This document shows, piece after piece, positions 29,806 through 38,295 of a stretch of DNA of 64,000 nucleotides. The notes under the pieces were generated by a model. It was not told where the DNA came from and made no database searches. It worked only from the letters and a program-made list of their open reading frames with translations. Origin of the DNA: Cohnella ginsengisoli. GTDB lineage: Bacteria; Bacillota; Bacilli; Paenibacillales; Paenibacillaceae. How positions within the stretch are numbered: position 1 is the stretch's first letter; the number at the start of each line of letters is the position of its first letter. Both the position numbers and the translations under genes were made by a program. Where the stretch lies: NCBI RefSeq assembly GCF_029525555.1, contig NZ_JAPDHZ010000004.1, positions 496,001 through 560,000 on the forward strand, read 5' to 3'.

Positions 29806-30622
29806 TCATTCGCCGTCAGGCCGATCCTGTTTTCTGAACGCGCTCGGATTGGTCCCCGTCCATTTGCGGAATTGGTTCATAAAGTGGTTGTAGTTGTGAA
29901 AGCCGACGTCGTAGGCGACCTCCGAGGCGCTGCGGTCCGTATGCTCCAGGAGCAGCGCGGCCTGCCGGATCCGCATCCGGTTGAGCGCGTCGATGACGGA
30001 CAAACCCGTTTGCGCTTTGAACAAATGCGACAAACGGGAGGAGGACAGTCCGATCGCCTTCGACAGCGTCTCGATTTGAACGGGGCTTCGCATATGCTCG
30101 GACAAAAAATGCATGGCATCCACGACCCTCGGGTCGAGCTTGCGGCTCTGCCGCTTGGCCAGCAGCATTAATATTTCGCGCAGCGAGTTCAGGCACAGGT
30201 CGTGCCAAAACTCGTCCCTCTCTCGCGAATCGGAGAGAACCCTTCGGAAAGCCTCGTCTATTCTCGTTTGCACGGAACCGGGTTCCAACGCTTGCAAGGA
30301 TAACGGTTCGGACGGCAGCAGCTTGTCTCCGATCGATCGGGCGGCAAAATGCGCCCATACGAAGTTCCAGGCATCCCCCCTTTACCGTGCCGTACGTATG
30401 GGGCGTGCCGGGACCTAGCAGGACGATGTCCCCGCGCGCGCAAATTATCTTTTCGCCGGGAATCGCGAAATAGCCGCTGCCGTCGAGCGTGTAGGCAATC
30501 AGCCAATCCTCCATCCCCTGGGGCCGGCTGGTTGCATAGCTGTCGTCGACCTGAAAATGCCCGGCGACGATGTTGCCTGAAGCAAATCCGCTATATTGAG
30601 ACGGCTTGTCGTATTTTTCCAC
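29806..30622 (-). CDS. AraC-family regulator (one frameshift)
   Basis: GTG start at 30622 (GGGAG upstream). N-terminal cupin (WLIAYTLDGSGYFAIPG, GDIVLLGPGTPHTYGTVKG) runs into six C at 30375-30380 (plus strand); with five the reading continues DAWNFVWAHFAARSIGDKLL and the protein is 271 residues. The C-terminal HTH pair is VQIETLSKAIGLSSSRLSHLFKAQTG and ASEVAYDVGFHNYNHFMNQFRKWTG. Divergent from the second PhyH gene at 30806, which it probably controls. Confidence 0.87.
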
Positions 30623-30805
30623 TGAATCGCTCTCCCTGCCGCAGTCTTTTATAACAGCATAGCGCCTGTCGCGGCCCTTATCCAGCGGACAGCAGAATCG
30701 TGTGAGCGAAAAGCAGGATTGCTACTCCCCGTCTGCGCGCGAAAAAAAATATACTGGACCTGCAAGACCGGATCGCCGCAATAACGACTTGGAGGAGGAG
30801 AAGGC

Positions 30806-31616
30806 ATGGCATATGCGCTTAAATGCTTGACCGAGGAGCAAAAAAATAAGTTCGAGAACGAGGGCTTTCTGATCGTGAAAGGGCTATACGACCCGCAACA
30901 GCTGCAGGAAATCAAAGATACTTTCGAAGAAATCGGGCGTACGGGCGTCCCCGGATATTACGAACCGGACATGACCGCGGGCGCCGACGAACCGCTGAAG
31001 CGGTATCCGCGGGTGATGCATCCGCACCGGTTTAACGACACGGCGAAGCGATATATGCTGCACCGGCCGGTATTAGCGGTATTGGAGGATCTATACGGCG
31101 AGCCGCCGCTAGCCGCGCAAAGCATGTTTTACTACAAGCCTCCCGGGGCCAAAGGCCAGGCGCTGCATCAGGACAATTTTTATTTGAAGGTGGAGCCTGG
31201 CAATTGCATCGCCGCATGGACCGCGGTCGACGAGGCGAACGAGGAAAACGGCGGCATGCTGGTCGTGCCGAAGACGCAGGATTACGAGATCGTATGTCCC
31301 GAGCACGCCGACGCGAAGGAGTCGTTCACGACCCACTTCGTGAAGCCCCCCGAAGGATCAAAAGGCGGTGCCCGTCGTCATGGAGCCGGGGGACGTACTG
31401 TTTTTCAACGGGAACCTGATCCACGGATCGTATCGCAACAAGACGAAGGACCGTTTCCGCCGTGCGTTCATCTGCCACTATGCCAACGCGTCCGCTACGC
31501 GCATCGGTCAATATTACCGGCCATTGTATCATGGTGACGGAACGGAGGTGGAACTGGCGCTGAACGCCGACGGGGGGCCGTGCGGCGTCGAATTCGAGAC
31601 GCTCTATCCGCATTGA
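30806..31616 (+). CDS. PhyH-family Fe(II)/2-oxoglutarate dioxygenase, second copy (one frameshift)
   Basis: ATG 30806 with GGAGGAGAAGG upstream. The iron ligands are QALHQDNFY (HxD) and LIHGSYRN (distal His), the 2-oxoglutarate Arg probably in RFRRAFICHY. Six C at 31346-31351 split the gene; with five the sequence reads VKPPKDQKAVPVVMEPGDVLFF and the protein is 269 residues, ending at 31616. It is only distantly similar to the copy at 19143. The divergent AraC gene suggests induction by its substrate. Confidence 0.86.
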
Positions 31617-31849
31617 GATTCGATCACGCTAGGCTTCGAAAGCTGCAATCCGGCAGGCACCTATCCTGTTAGGCTGGCAAGACTTCTTGAGACGGAACCG
31701 CGGATGCCGGTCCGAGTTTGTAGCAGCCATGATTCGAATTTTTCGGGACGCCGGCATGACGCGCGCCAAACAAGCCCCCGGATGCGCTCCGGATGCTTGT
31801 TGTCGGTCGTTTGCGTCTCTTCCCCTAGCGAGCCGACGCAAGCAAATGC

Positions 31850-31877
31850 TGGACAGAATCCGAACTTCTGCTATAAT
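31850..31877 (+). promoter_or_regulatory. sigma-A promoter of the thiamine-precursor operon
   Basis: -35 TGGACA (31850-31855), 16-bp spacer, -10 TATAAT (31872-31877), located about 50 bp before the TPP riboswitch. Confidence 0.7.
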
Positions 31878-31925
31878 GAGGAGCGTTATCAATCAACGCC
31901 GACGCGTACGTCGACAATCGAACAA

Positions 31926-32030
31926 ACCCCGGGGGGAGCTGGGATAGGCCGGCTGAGAGTGCATCCCGTCAATCGACGATGCAGACCCTTTAACCTGATC
32001 TGGTTAGTACCAGCGTAGGGAGGCGGGAAG
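31926..32030 (+). ncRNA. TPP riboswitch (THI element)
   Basis: All core THI-box blocks are present in order: GGGGGAGCTGGG, GGCTGAGAGTGCA (CTGAGA at 31953-31958), GACCCTTTAACCTGATCTGG (31984-32003) and TACCAGCGTAGGGA (32008-32021). The aptamer binds thiamine diphosphate. A hairpin CGCGAAT/ATTCGCG follows at 32031-32048, then the terminator at 32071-32100. High TPP should favour termination and turn the transporter operon off. Confidence 0.95.
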
Positions 32031-32070
32031 CGCGAATCGGATTCGCGCGTGTTGTCCATGCTTATTCAGG

Positions 32071-32100
32071 ACGCCCTCCGTATACGGGGGGGCGTTTTTT
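32071..32100 (+). terminator. riboswitch-controlled terminator
   Basis: ACGCCCTCCG pairs with CGGGGGGCGT (one G-U pair) around TATA, then six T. It lies between the TPP aptamer and the first gene, the normal layout of a transcription-attenuating TPP switch. Confidence 0.85.
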
Positions 32101-32143
32101 GAATGTCTGCGTGCCGGACGGCATGGAGAGGGAGTAGAGACAG

Positions 32144-33214
32144 ATGGGTATGGTGGGCAAAAGCTGGCGCGGCAAGGGCGCGGCGGCGATCGCGGCGCTG
32201 CTGATCCTGGCGGGTTGCGGAGGGAACGGCGGCAACGACAGCGGCGGAGGACCGGTACCGGCATCACAGAGCGCAGGCGCGTCGGCCTCCGCCTCGGATG
32301 GGCAGGCCGCCGATCTCGGTAAGGTGAAGGTCGTGCTCGACTGGACGCCGAATACGAATCACACAGGCTTGTACGTCGCGGCCGACCAGGGCTATTGGAA
32401 AAAGCGCGGCCTCGACGTCGAGATCGTGCTGCCGCCGGAGAGCGGCGCGGACCAGATGGTCGCGACGGGCGCGGCGGACTTCGGCGTAGGCGCGCAGGAG
32501 GGTCTCACCCTGGCGAGAGAAAACGACATGCCGATCGTCTCGCTGGCCGCCATCATCCAGCACAATACGTCGGGCTTCGCGTCCCCCGCGGACAAAAACA
32601 TCAAGGCGCCCAAAGACTTCGAAGGTCATAGCTACGGCGGCTGGGGCTCGCCGGCGGAGCAAGCCGTCATCGGCTCGATGATGCAGAAGCAGGGCGCAGA
32701 CGTGAACAAGGTGAAGTTCGTCAACGCGGGCACCGCGGACTTTTTCACCGCCGTGCAGAAGGATATCGACTTCGAATGGATCTTCTACGCCTGGACCGGC
32801 ATCGAGGCCGAGCAGCGCGGCATCAAGCTCAACATGGTCTATCTCTCGGACTTCGACAAGCGTCTCGATTACTACACGCCGGTGCTGACGTCGAGCGAAA
32901 AAATGATCAAGGACAAGCCGGACGTCGTCCGCGCGTTCGTCGAAGGGGCGTCGGAAGGCTATCAATACGCGATCGACCATCCTTCGGAAGCCGCGGACAT
33001 CTTGATCAAGGCCAATCCCGACCTGAACGCGGACCTCGTCAAGGCGAGCCAAGCCTGGCTAAGCCCGAAATACAAAGACGATGCGCCGCGTTGGGGCGAA
33101 CAGAAGCGCGAAGTGTGGTCCGGCTACGCCGAATTCCTCAAGGAGCACAAGCTGCTGACGAAGGAATTGGACTACGACGCGATGTTCACGAACGACTTTT
33201 TGCCTCAACCTTAA
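32144..33214 (+). CDS. thiY: thiamine-precursor (HMP-type) ABC substrate-binding lipoprotein
   Basis: 356 residues. Lipobox LILAGC with Cys25, then a Ser/Gly-rich linker. The body is an NMT1/THI5-like binding protein: KVVLDWTPNTNHTGLYVAADQGYWKK, PPESGADQMVATGAADFGVGAQEG, GGWGSPAEQAV and the aromatic pocket string FEWIFYAWTG. Family members bind hydroxymethylpyrimidine or formylaminopyrimidine. The TPP riboswitch upstream fixes the pathway. First gene of the operon with the thiamine-binding protein, permease, ATPase and TatD hydrolase. Confidence 0.92.
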   Translation: MGMVGKSWRGKGAAAIAALLILAGCGGNGGNDSGGGPVPASQSAGASASASDGQAADLGKVKVVLDWTPNTNHTGLYVAADQGYWKKRGLDVEIVLPPESGADQMVATGAADFGVGAQEGLTLARENDMPIVSLAAIIQHNTSGFASPADKNIKAPKDFEGHSYGGWGSPAEQAVIGSMMQKQGADVNKVKFVNAGTADFFTAVQKDIDFEWIFYAWTGIEAEQRGIKLNMVYLSDFDKRLDYYTPVLTSSEKMIKDKPDVVRAFVEGASEGYQYAIDHPSEAADILIKANPDLNADLVKASQAWLSPKYKDDAPRWGEQKREVWSGYAEFLKEHKLLTKELDYDAMFTNDFLPQP

Positions 33215-33259
33215 ATCTAATGAACTAAAGATAGAACCTAACCGAGGAGGACAACGGAC

Positions 33260-33566
33260 ATGTCGCAAGCGCTGCTCAGCATTCAGATTTTGCCGAAGGC
33301 CGCAAAGCCGGAGGACGACACGCATCTGTACGTCGACCGGGCGATCGAGATCATCAAGGCATCCGGCGTAGCGTACCGGGTCGGGCCGCTCGAGACGACG
33401 ATGGAGGGCGATCTCGACCAACTGCTCGATATCGTGAAGGAAATGAACCGGGCGATGTTCGAAAAGGGGAAGCCCATCCGTCCTGTCGCAAATCAAGCTG
33501 CTCGTTCACGGAACGGACGGCGCCTCGATGGCGCATCTGCTGCGAAAATATCCCGATGGACAGTAA
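33260..33566 (+). CDS. MTH1187-family thiamine-binding protein (one frameshift)
   Basis: ATG 33260 after GAGGAGG. Reads LLSIQILPKA...HLYVDRAIEIIKASGVAYRVGPLETTMEGDLDQLLDIVKEM, the ferredoxin-like MTH1187/YkoF fold that binds thiamine or HMP in the cytosol. Four G at 33476-33479 shift the frame; with three the end is KGSPSVLSQIKLLVHGTDG and the protein has 101 residues, the family norm. Overlaps the permease start. Probably buffers or senses the imported pyrimidine. Confidence 0.85.
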
Positions 33567-34330
33567 AATCAGCCGATGGCTGCTGCCGGTCGGCACGTTG
33601 ATCGCCGTGCTGGCGCTCTGGCAGTTGAGCGTAGCCATATGGCATATCAAGCCCTTCTCGCTTCCGTCGCCGCTCGCGATCGGCGAGCGGATGTGGGAGC
33701 AGCGGGACCGGCTGCTTGCGCAGAGCGGCTCGACGCTGCGGCTCGCCCTGAAAGGCATCGGTCTCGGCATCGGTCTAGGCGTGCTGTCGGCCATCGTATT
33801 TCATCTCATTCCGTTCGTTCGCGCGGCGCTGTCTCCGATCATCATCATTACGCAGAACATTCCGCTGATCGCGCTCAGCCCGCTGCTCATCATCTGGTTC
33901 GGCTTCGGACTGACGCCGAAGCTCGTGCTGCTGGCGCTCGTCTGCTACTTTCCGATCGCTTGGTCGATGCTCGCCGGCCTCGGGCAGGCCGATTCGAATT
34001 TGCGCGAGTATCTCGCGATGATCGGCGCGAGCCGGCTGACGGTGCTGCGGCGCTTGGAGCTGCCAGCATCGCTGCCGTACTTTTTCTCGGGTTTGAAAAT
34101 TACGGCGACCTACAGCATCACGGCGGCGATCGTGGCAGAGTGGCTTGGCGCGAGCGAGGGCATCGGTTATTATCTGGTGCTCAAGTCCAAGGGCTACGAT
34201 ACGACGAGCGTGTTCGCCGCGATCGTATGCATCGTGGGCATGGCGCTGGCGTTCTACGGCATCGCCGCGCTGCTCGAGCGCCTCGTCGTCCGCTGGCGGT
34301 CGGCGGGCCGGGAAGGGGGGCGCGCGATGA
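33556..34330 (+). CDS. thiX: thiamine-precursor ABC transporter permease
   Basis: ATG 33556 overlaps the previous gene. About 257 residues with six helices and the EAA-like loop REYLAMIGASRLTVLRRLELPASLPYF typical of SsuC/ThiX-type permeases. As sequenced, the frame runs on into the ATPase gene, giving an apparent fusion; one extra G in the run of six at 34315-34320 explains it, since with five G a TGA at 34328-34330 overlaps the ATPase ATG (ATGA). Confidence 0.87.
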
Positions 34331-35110
34331 GGGCACAGCCAAAACTCGAACTGATCGATATTCATCATCGCTATTCGCGCGGCAAAAAAAGCCCATCCCG
34401 TGCTTGGCGGCATTTCGCTGACGGTCGGCGAAGGCGAGTTCGTGACGCTGCTCGGCCCTTCCGGCAGCGGCAAGTCGACGCTGTTCCGCCTGATCGGCGG
34501 CGTCGAGCGTCCGGAGGCGGGGCGCATCCTGATCGACGGGGCGGAGACGACCGGACAGCGCGGGCACATCAGCTATATGCCGCAGCAAGCCTCGCTCTTT
34601 CCTTGGATGTCGGTCGGCGCCAATATCGCCTCCGCGCTGGTGACGGCGGGGATCGAGCGGCGACAGGCGACGGCGCTCGCGTCGCAGTGGCTGGACCGGA
34701 TCGGCCTCGGCGACGTGGCGGGCGAATACCCGCGCGTGCTGTCCGGCGGGATGCAGCAGCGCGTAACGTTTTTGCGGGCGCTGCTCATGCCGCGGGGCGT
34801 CATGTGCCTCGACGAGCCGTTCGCCGCGCTTGACGCGCTTACCCGAGCGGACATGCAGGCGTGGCTGCTGCGCCTGTGGGAAGAGGAGCGGCGTTCGGTG
34901 CTGTTCGTCACGCACAGCATCGAAGAGGCGCTGACGCTGTCGGACCGCATCTACGTGCTGTCCAAGGCGCCGGCCACCGTGCTGCGGGAGATTCGCGTCC
35001 CGTTCGAACGGCCGCGGCGGGCGGATGTCTGGAAGGAGCCGGCGTTCGTGGCGCTCAAGGAAGAAGTGCTGGCGCTGCTCGAGCGGGGAGGTGCCGGCGA
35101 TGGCGTATGA
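34327..35110 (+). CDS. thiZ: thiamine-precursor ABC transporter ATPase (one frameshift)
   Basis: ATG 34327. The start (AQPKLELIDIHHRYSRGKK) is separated from the rest by a run of seven A (34384-34390); with six it continues AHPVLGGISLTVGEGEF and gives 260 residues. Walker A is GPSGSGKST, Q loop MPQQASLF, signature LSGGMQQR, Walker B VMCLDEPF and H loop VTHSI. It energises the permease. Its stop overlaps the TatD start. Confidence 0.9.
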
Positions 35111-35891
35111 CGCGCATCTGCACGCCGACCAATATCCGCCAGAGCGCCGGGAGACGCTGCTCGCCGAAGCGTTCGCGGCGGGCATACGAGGCATCGTCGC
35201 CGTCTCGATGAACCCCGAATCTTGCGCCGAGACGCGGCGGCTTGCGGCTTTATGGCCTGGACGAACGATGCCAGCCTATGGCCATCACCCCGAGCAGCCG
35301 CCGCTCGCGACGGACGAGCTCGAGCGGCTATGCAGCTGGATTCGCCGGCTTGCGGAGAACGGCGAAGCGTTCGCGATCGGCGAGGTCGGACTGCCGTATT
35401 ATACGCGAACCGAGGCCGAGGCGCGCGGCGAAGCGTTCGACGAAACGCCGTACTTGGCGCAGCTCGACGTCTTCGCGGGCCTCGCCGCCGAGCTGGACCG
35501 GCCGATCGCTCTCCACGCGGTATACGAAGACGCGGACAAAGCGCTCGCCGTGCTGGATCGCCGCGGCGTGCGCCGGGCGCACTTCCACTGGTACAAGGGA
35601 GCGCCGGAGACGACGGCGCACATCGCTGCGCGCGGATACTTCATCTCGCTCACGCCGGACGTGCTGTACGAGCCGGACATCCGGGCACTGGCCGCGTCGT
35701 TTCCGCTCGGACAGCTGATGGCGGAAACGGACGGCCCCTGGCCGTTCGAAGGCCCGTTTGCGGGAATGGAGACGACGCCGGAAATGACGCTTGCGGTCGC
35801 GCGAGAGATCGCGGCGCTGCGCGGGCTGAAGCTTGAGGCGGTCGAGCGGGAGCTGGATCGCAATACGGCGGCTTTTTACGGTTTTGAATGA
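35100..35891 (+). CDS. TatD-family metal-dependent hydrolase at the end of the thiamine operon
   Basis: 263 residues from ATG 35100, which lies inside the ATPase end (GGAGG 11 bp upstream). Metal-site strings of the amidohydrolase fold are present: DAHLHAD, AIGEVGLPYY, ALHAVYEDA, HWYKG and AETDGPWPF. TatD proteins are known as nucleases, but several relatives are small-molecule hydrolases. Being the last gene of a TPP-controlled precursor-uptake operon, it may act on the imported pyrimidine (a deformylase-like role as played elsewhere by YlmB). That is a hypothesis. Confidence 0.8.
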   Translation: MAYDAHLHADQYPPERRETLLAEAFAAGIRGIVAVSMNPESCAETRRLAALWPGRTMPAYGHHPEQPPLATDELERLCSWIRRLAENGEAFAIGEVGLPYYTRTEAEARGEAFDETPYLAQLDVFAGLAAELDRPIALHAVYEDADKALAVLDRRGVRRAHFHWYKGAPETTAHIAARGYFISLTPDVLYEPDIRALAASFPLGQLMAETDGPWPFEGPFAGMETTPEMTLAVAREIAALRGLKLEAVERELDRNTAAFYGFE

Positions 35892-35910
35892 CGCATCGAT
35901 GCATGACAGA

Positions 35911-35956
35911 ACAAGCCTTGCAGCCCTTCGCTAGAAGGGCCGCAAGGCTTGTTTGT
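35911..35956 (+). terminator. terminator of the thiamine operon
   Basis: ACAAGCCTTGC and GCAAGGCTTGT pair, with an inner GCCCTTC/GAAGGGC stem; TTTG follows. Starts 20 bp after the TatD stop. Confidence 0.8.
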
Positions 35957-36017
35957 TCAAACTCGGCTCCCGATTGCGTCCCGATTGCGTCACGGCTGCG
36001 CCGATCGAATCATCCGC

Positions 36018-36209
36018 TCAGCCGTGATAGCTGCCGGAGGGCGCGTTCAGCACCCATTCGAGCAGCAGCAGCTGGTCCTCCAGCCGCTCGGCCTGCGCCT
36101 GCAGCTCGGGGCGGGCTTCCTCGCCCGCCTCAGCGTACAGCGCCTCGAGCGCCTGCTTCCGCGAGGCGAGCTCGTGATATTTCCGTTTGACTTGGTCTGC
36201 GGTTCTCAA
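36018..36209 (-). CDS. small coiled-coil protein of unknown function
   Basis: 63 residues from TTG 36209, with AGAGGAAG upstream. The sequence is almost entirely helical and charged (ADQVKRKYHELASRKQALEALY, then QAERLEDQLLLLEWVL) with a short GSYHG tail. No named domain is recognised. It probably forms a helical hairpin or oligomer. Confidence 0.6.
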   Translation of the reverse strand: MRTADQVKRKYHELASRKQALEALYAEAGEEARPELQAQAERLEDQLLLLEWVLNAPSGSYHG

Positions 36210-36258
36210 GTTCGACTTCCTCTCTGTGGCAGTCGGCGCTTGCGTTTGCGGATGCCGG

Positions 36259-36774
36259 TTAGGCGGCCCGCTTGGGAGCGGCGCGCAGCACGTAAATATA
36301 ATAGCCAGCGTAGTAAGCGATCAGAATGAAGAAGATGGCGGCCGTCCAGGGGTCGCGGCCGTATTGCTGCAGCGAGTCCGCGCCTCCGGCGGCATTCGCG
36401 GCCGTCTGCGCGCCTTGCATCGCGAACAGGAACCGGTATGCGATCCTGCCGACGAACAGCGCGATGACGAGCGATTCGATGACGACATGCGTCCGATAGT
36501 AGAGGCCGTCGCTGCGTCGTTCCACGATGCTGTGCCTGATGGCGAACCAGGCGAGCAGGCCGCCCAGGGCGAGTCCGGCGGCGTCCGCTGCGAATACGAT
36601 GGGATGGACGAATCCGGCTGCGATCAGAATGACGCCGATGGCGGAGAAGATGCCGATTCGAATCTGAAGTCTTCTCGGCCGCAGCAACTGGAAGCCGACC
36701 GTCCGCCGGATGCGGCGGTACATAATAAACGCGACCAAGAGGATGGGGACCGCGTATTGCGCGGCTTGGTTCAT
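36259..36774 (-). CDS. polytopic membrane protein, possibly CcdC/DUF1453-like
   Basis: 171 residues, start ATG after AAAGGAC. About five hydrophobic segments; opens QAAQYAVPILLVAFIMYRRIRRTVGFQ and contains FAIRHSIVERRSDGLYYRTHVVIESLVIALFVGRIAYR, resembling DUF1453/CcdC-type proteins. The assignment rests on this general pattern and is uncertain. No operon partner: the genes on both sides have their own signals. Confidence 0.55.
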   Translation of the reverse strand: MNQAAQYAVPILLVAFIMYRRIRRTVGFQLLRPRRLQIRIGIFSAIGVILIAAGFVHPIVFAADAAGLALGGLLAWFAIRHSIVERRSDGLYYRTHVVIESLVIALFVGRIAYRFLFAMQGAQTAANAAGGADSLQQYGRDPWTAAIFFILIAYYAGYYIYVLRAAPKRAA

Positions 36775-36914
36775 GAAGAATCGTCCTTTCGGGATCGTTT
36801 GATTCGCTTAGTTTATCATACGGACCGGGGGATTCGTCTATCCTCCCGCAGACTGAAATGGCGTTTTTTTCCTGCCGGTCGGCCGGCTCCCGCACAATCG
36901 AGAGGTTGAACGAC

Positions 36915-36941
36915 AAAAAGCCGCCGGAAGACGGCGGCTTC
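36915..36941 (-). terminator. terminator of the 35-residue small gene
   Basis: On the minus strand AAGCCGCCG pairs with CGGCGGCTT and is followed by TTT. It begins about 30 bp after the stop of the small gene at 36971. Confidence 0.8.
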
Positions 36942-36970
36942 GGTCTGTCAGGAAGAGGCGTGATGACGAG

Positions 36971-37078
36971 TCAGCGGCGTGAACGCGGCGTGGATTGCGG
37001 ATCTTGCTTGAGCGTTTCCGACACCTCGGTCACCAAGAACGCCAGGTAATTTCTAAGCGAGAGACGTTGCTGCTTCAT
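36971..37078 (-). CDS. 35-residue small protein, function unknown
   Basis: ATG 37078 preceded by a textbook AAGGAGGTG (37096-37088), 9-nt spacing. The product begins MKQQRLSLRNYLAFLVTEVS and ends TPRSRR; it is basic and amphipathic with no membrane segment. The strong ribosome site and private terminator argue that it is translated. I do not recognise it. Confidence 0.65.
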   Translation of the reverse strand: MKQQRLSLRNYLAFLVTEVSETLKQDPQSTPRSRR

Positions 37079-37210
37079 GCGTCATCACACCTCCTTCCGT
37101 CACGGGACTGTTATATTTTTCTTACACATCCGGCGAATGGTTGAAACGTAAGCGGACACGAAACGACGCAAAATCGAACCGGTCGGCTTCTTTTTGCAGC
37201 GGCGGGCGAC

Positions 37211-37241
37211 AAAAAAAGCCGGCCCCTCGGAAGGAGCCGGC
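37211..37241 (-). terminator. terminator of the 32-residue membrane peptide gene
   Basis: Minus strand GCCGGCTCC pairs with GGGGCCGGC and is followed by seven T. It begins 17 bp after the stop at 37259. Confidence 0.85.
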
Positions 37242-37258
37242 CATGCGCGCAAAGCGCT

Positions 37259-37357
37259 TCAGGTCGAGAACCGGATCGTCAAATAGATGACCACGACGAA
37301 CAAAAATACCGCCAGGCAGTAGCCCAGCACGAGCCCAACCGCTTTCGGACCGTTCAT
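37259..37357 (-). CDS. 32-residue single-pass membrane peptide
   Basis: ATG 37357 with GGGCGGTGA upstream. Product: a short N-terminus MNGPKAVG, one hydrophobic helix (LVLGYCLAVFLFVVVIYLTI) and RFST. Private terminator follows. Size and shape resemble small regulatory membrane peptides or short sporulation/envelope proteins; no homologue is recalled. Confidence 0.6.
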   Translation of the reverse strand: MNGPKAVGLVLGYCLAVFLFVVVIYLTIRFST

Positions 37358-37490
37358 TGTCGATTCACCGCCCAGTACTTAATGCTTCTATTATACAGGA
37401 CGATGCCGGGAGAAATGAAATGACGCGTTTGTGAACGATCGGCGCGCATGGCGCGCGCATCGCCCATAAGCGACGGCGAGCGATCGGCGA

Positions 37491-38096
37491 TCAGCCGACT
37501 TTGGCGCCATGCGACAGAGAAAACAGCACCGCTTGTTCGTGGTCCATCCGCAGGCCGGCGACGGCGAACTGCTTGAAGTCGACGCCGTCCATTTTGGCGC
37601 CTCTCGCGTCCGCTCCTTGAAGGTCTGCTTTGGCGAGGGAAGCCATCGACAGGTCGCAGTCCCTGAGATCCGCCTTGGCCAGCTGCGCGCCGGACAAATC
37701 GGCTTCGTAAAATTTAATGCCGCGCAAATCCTGCTTGGCCAGCTTGGCTTGTCTCAGATTCGTATAAGACCAGTCGCCCTGAAGGATGGAGATGCCGTCC
37801 AATGTAGCGCCGGAAAACGTCGAGCCCATCATTTTGCAGCGATCGAACTTGGAGACGAACAGATCCGCGCCGTCGAAGTTGCAATTTTCGAACGCGGATT
37901 CTGTATGTACGGAGCCGTTCAGCGCCGCGCCGCGAAAATCGCAGCCGACGAAGCGGCATTTGACGGACGCGATCTCCTCCAATGAGCCGTGAGCGAACGA
38001 GCATCGGACAAACGTGCACCCGGTCAGCTCGCCGTATCTTAGATCCTGGCTGCCGAAATTGACGCTTTCATAGTTTTGTTGATGGTGTTGGAACAA
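37491..38096 (-). CDS. pentapeptide-repeat protein
   Basis: 201 residues from TTG 38096 (AAAGGAG upstream). Roughly thirty A(D/N)LxX-like repeats cover most of the chain (for example CDFRGAALNGS, ANLRQAKLAKQDLRG, ADLSGAQLAKADLRDCDLSMASLAKADL), predicted to fold into a right-handed four-sided beta-helix. Relatives include Qnr/McbG, which mimic DNA and protect gyrase, and many proteins of unknown role. No sequence feature allows a resistance claim. Confidence 0.88.
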   Translation of the reverse strand: MFQHHQQNYESVNFGSQDLRYGELTGCTFVRCSFAHGSLEEIASVKCRFVGCDFRGAALNGSVHTESAFENCNFDGADLFVSKFDRCKMMGSTFSGATLDGISILQGDWSYTNLRQAKLAKQDLRGIKFYEADLSGAQLAKADLRDCDLSMASLAKADLQGADARGAKMDGVDFKQFAVAGLRMDHEQAVLFSLSHGAKVG

Positions 38097-38207
38097 ACGA
38101 AAGACTCCTTTCGGGGACCGTTTTACCTTTTTTTACTATAGCATAAGGCTGTCAAGAGCCCGTTCGCTCCGGCATAAAAGTCAAGCGTTTTATTTTTAGC
38201 CGAGCGC

Positions 38208-38236
38208 AAAAAAAAGACCTCGCTGCGGAGGTCTTC
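38208..38236 (-). terminator. terminator of the 205-residue exported protein gene
   Basis: Minus strand AAGACCTCC...GAGGTCTT stem with a short loop, followed by a long T-run (plus-strand A8 at 38208-38215). Confidence 0.8.
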
Positions 38237-38295
38237 GGCCTTACGTATCATGGATTCGGCAGAACGCGAGATTGAGCGATTCGTTAGGAGATGCG

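Noticed and set aside
33556..34833. Apparent permease-ATPase gene fusion
   Set aside because: Removing one G from the six-G run at 34315-34320 gives a TGA overlapping the ATPase ATG, the normal ATGA junction; the ATPase part is also broken by A7 at 34384.
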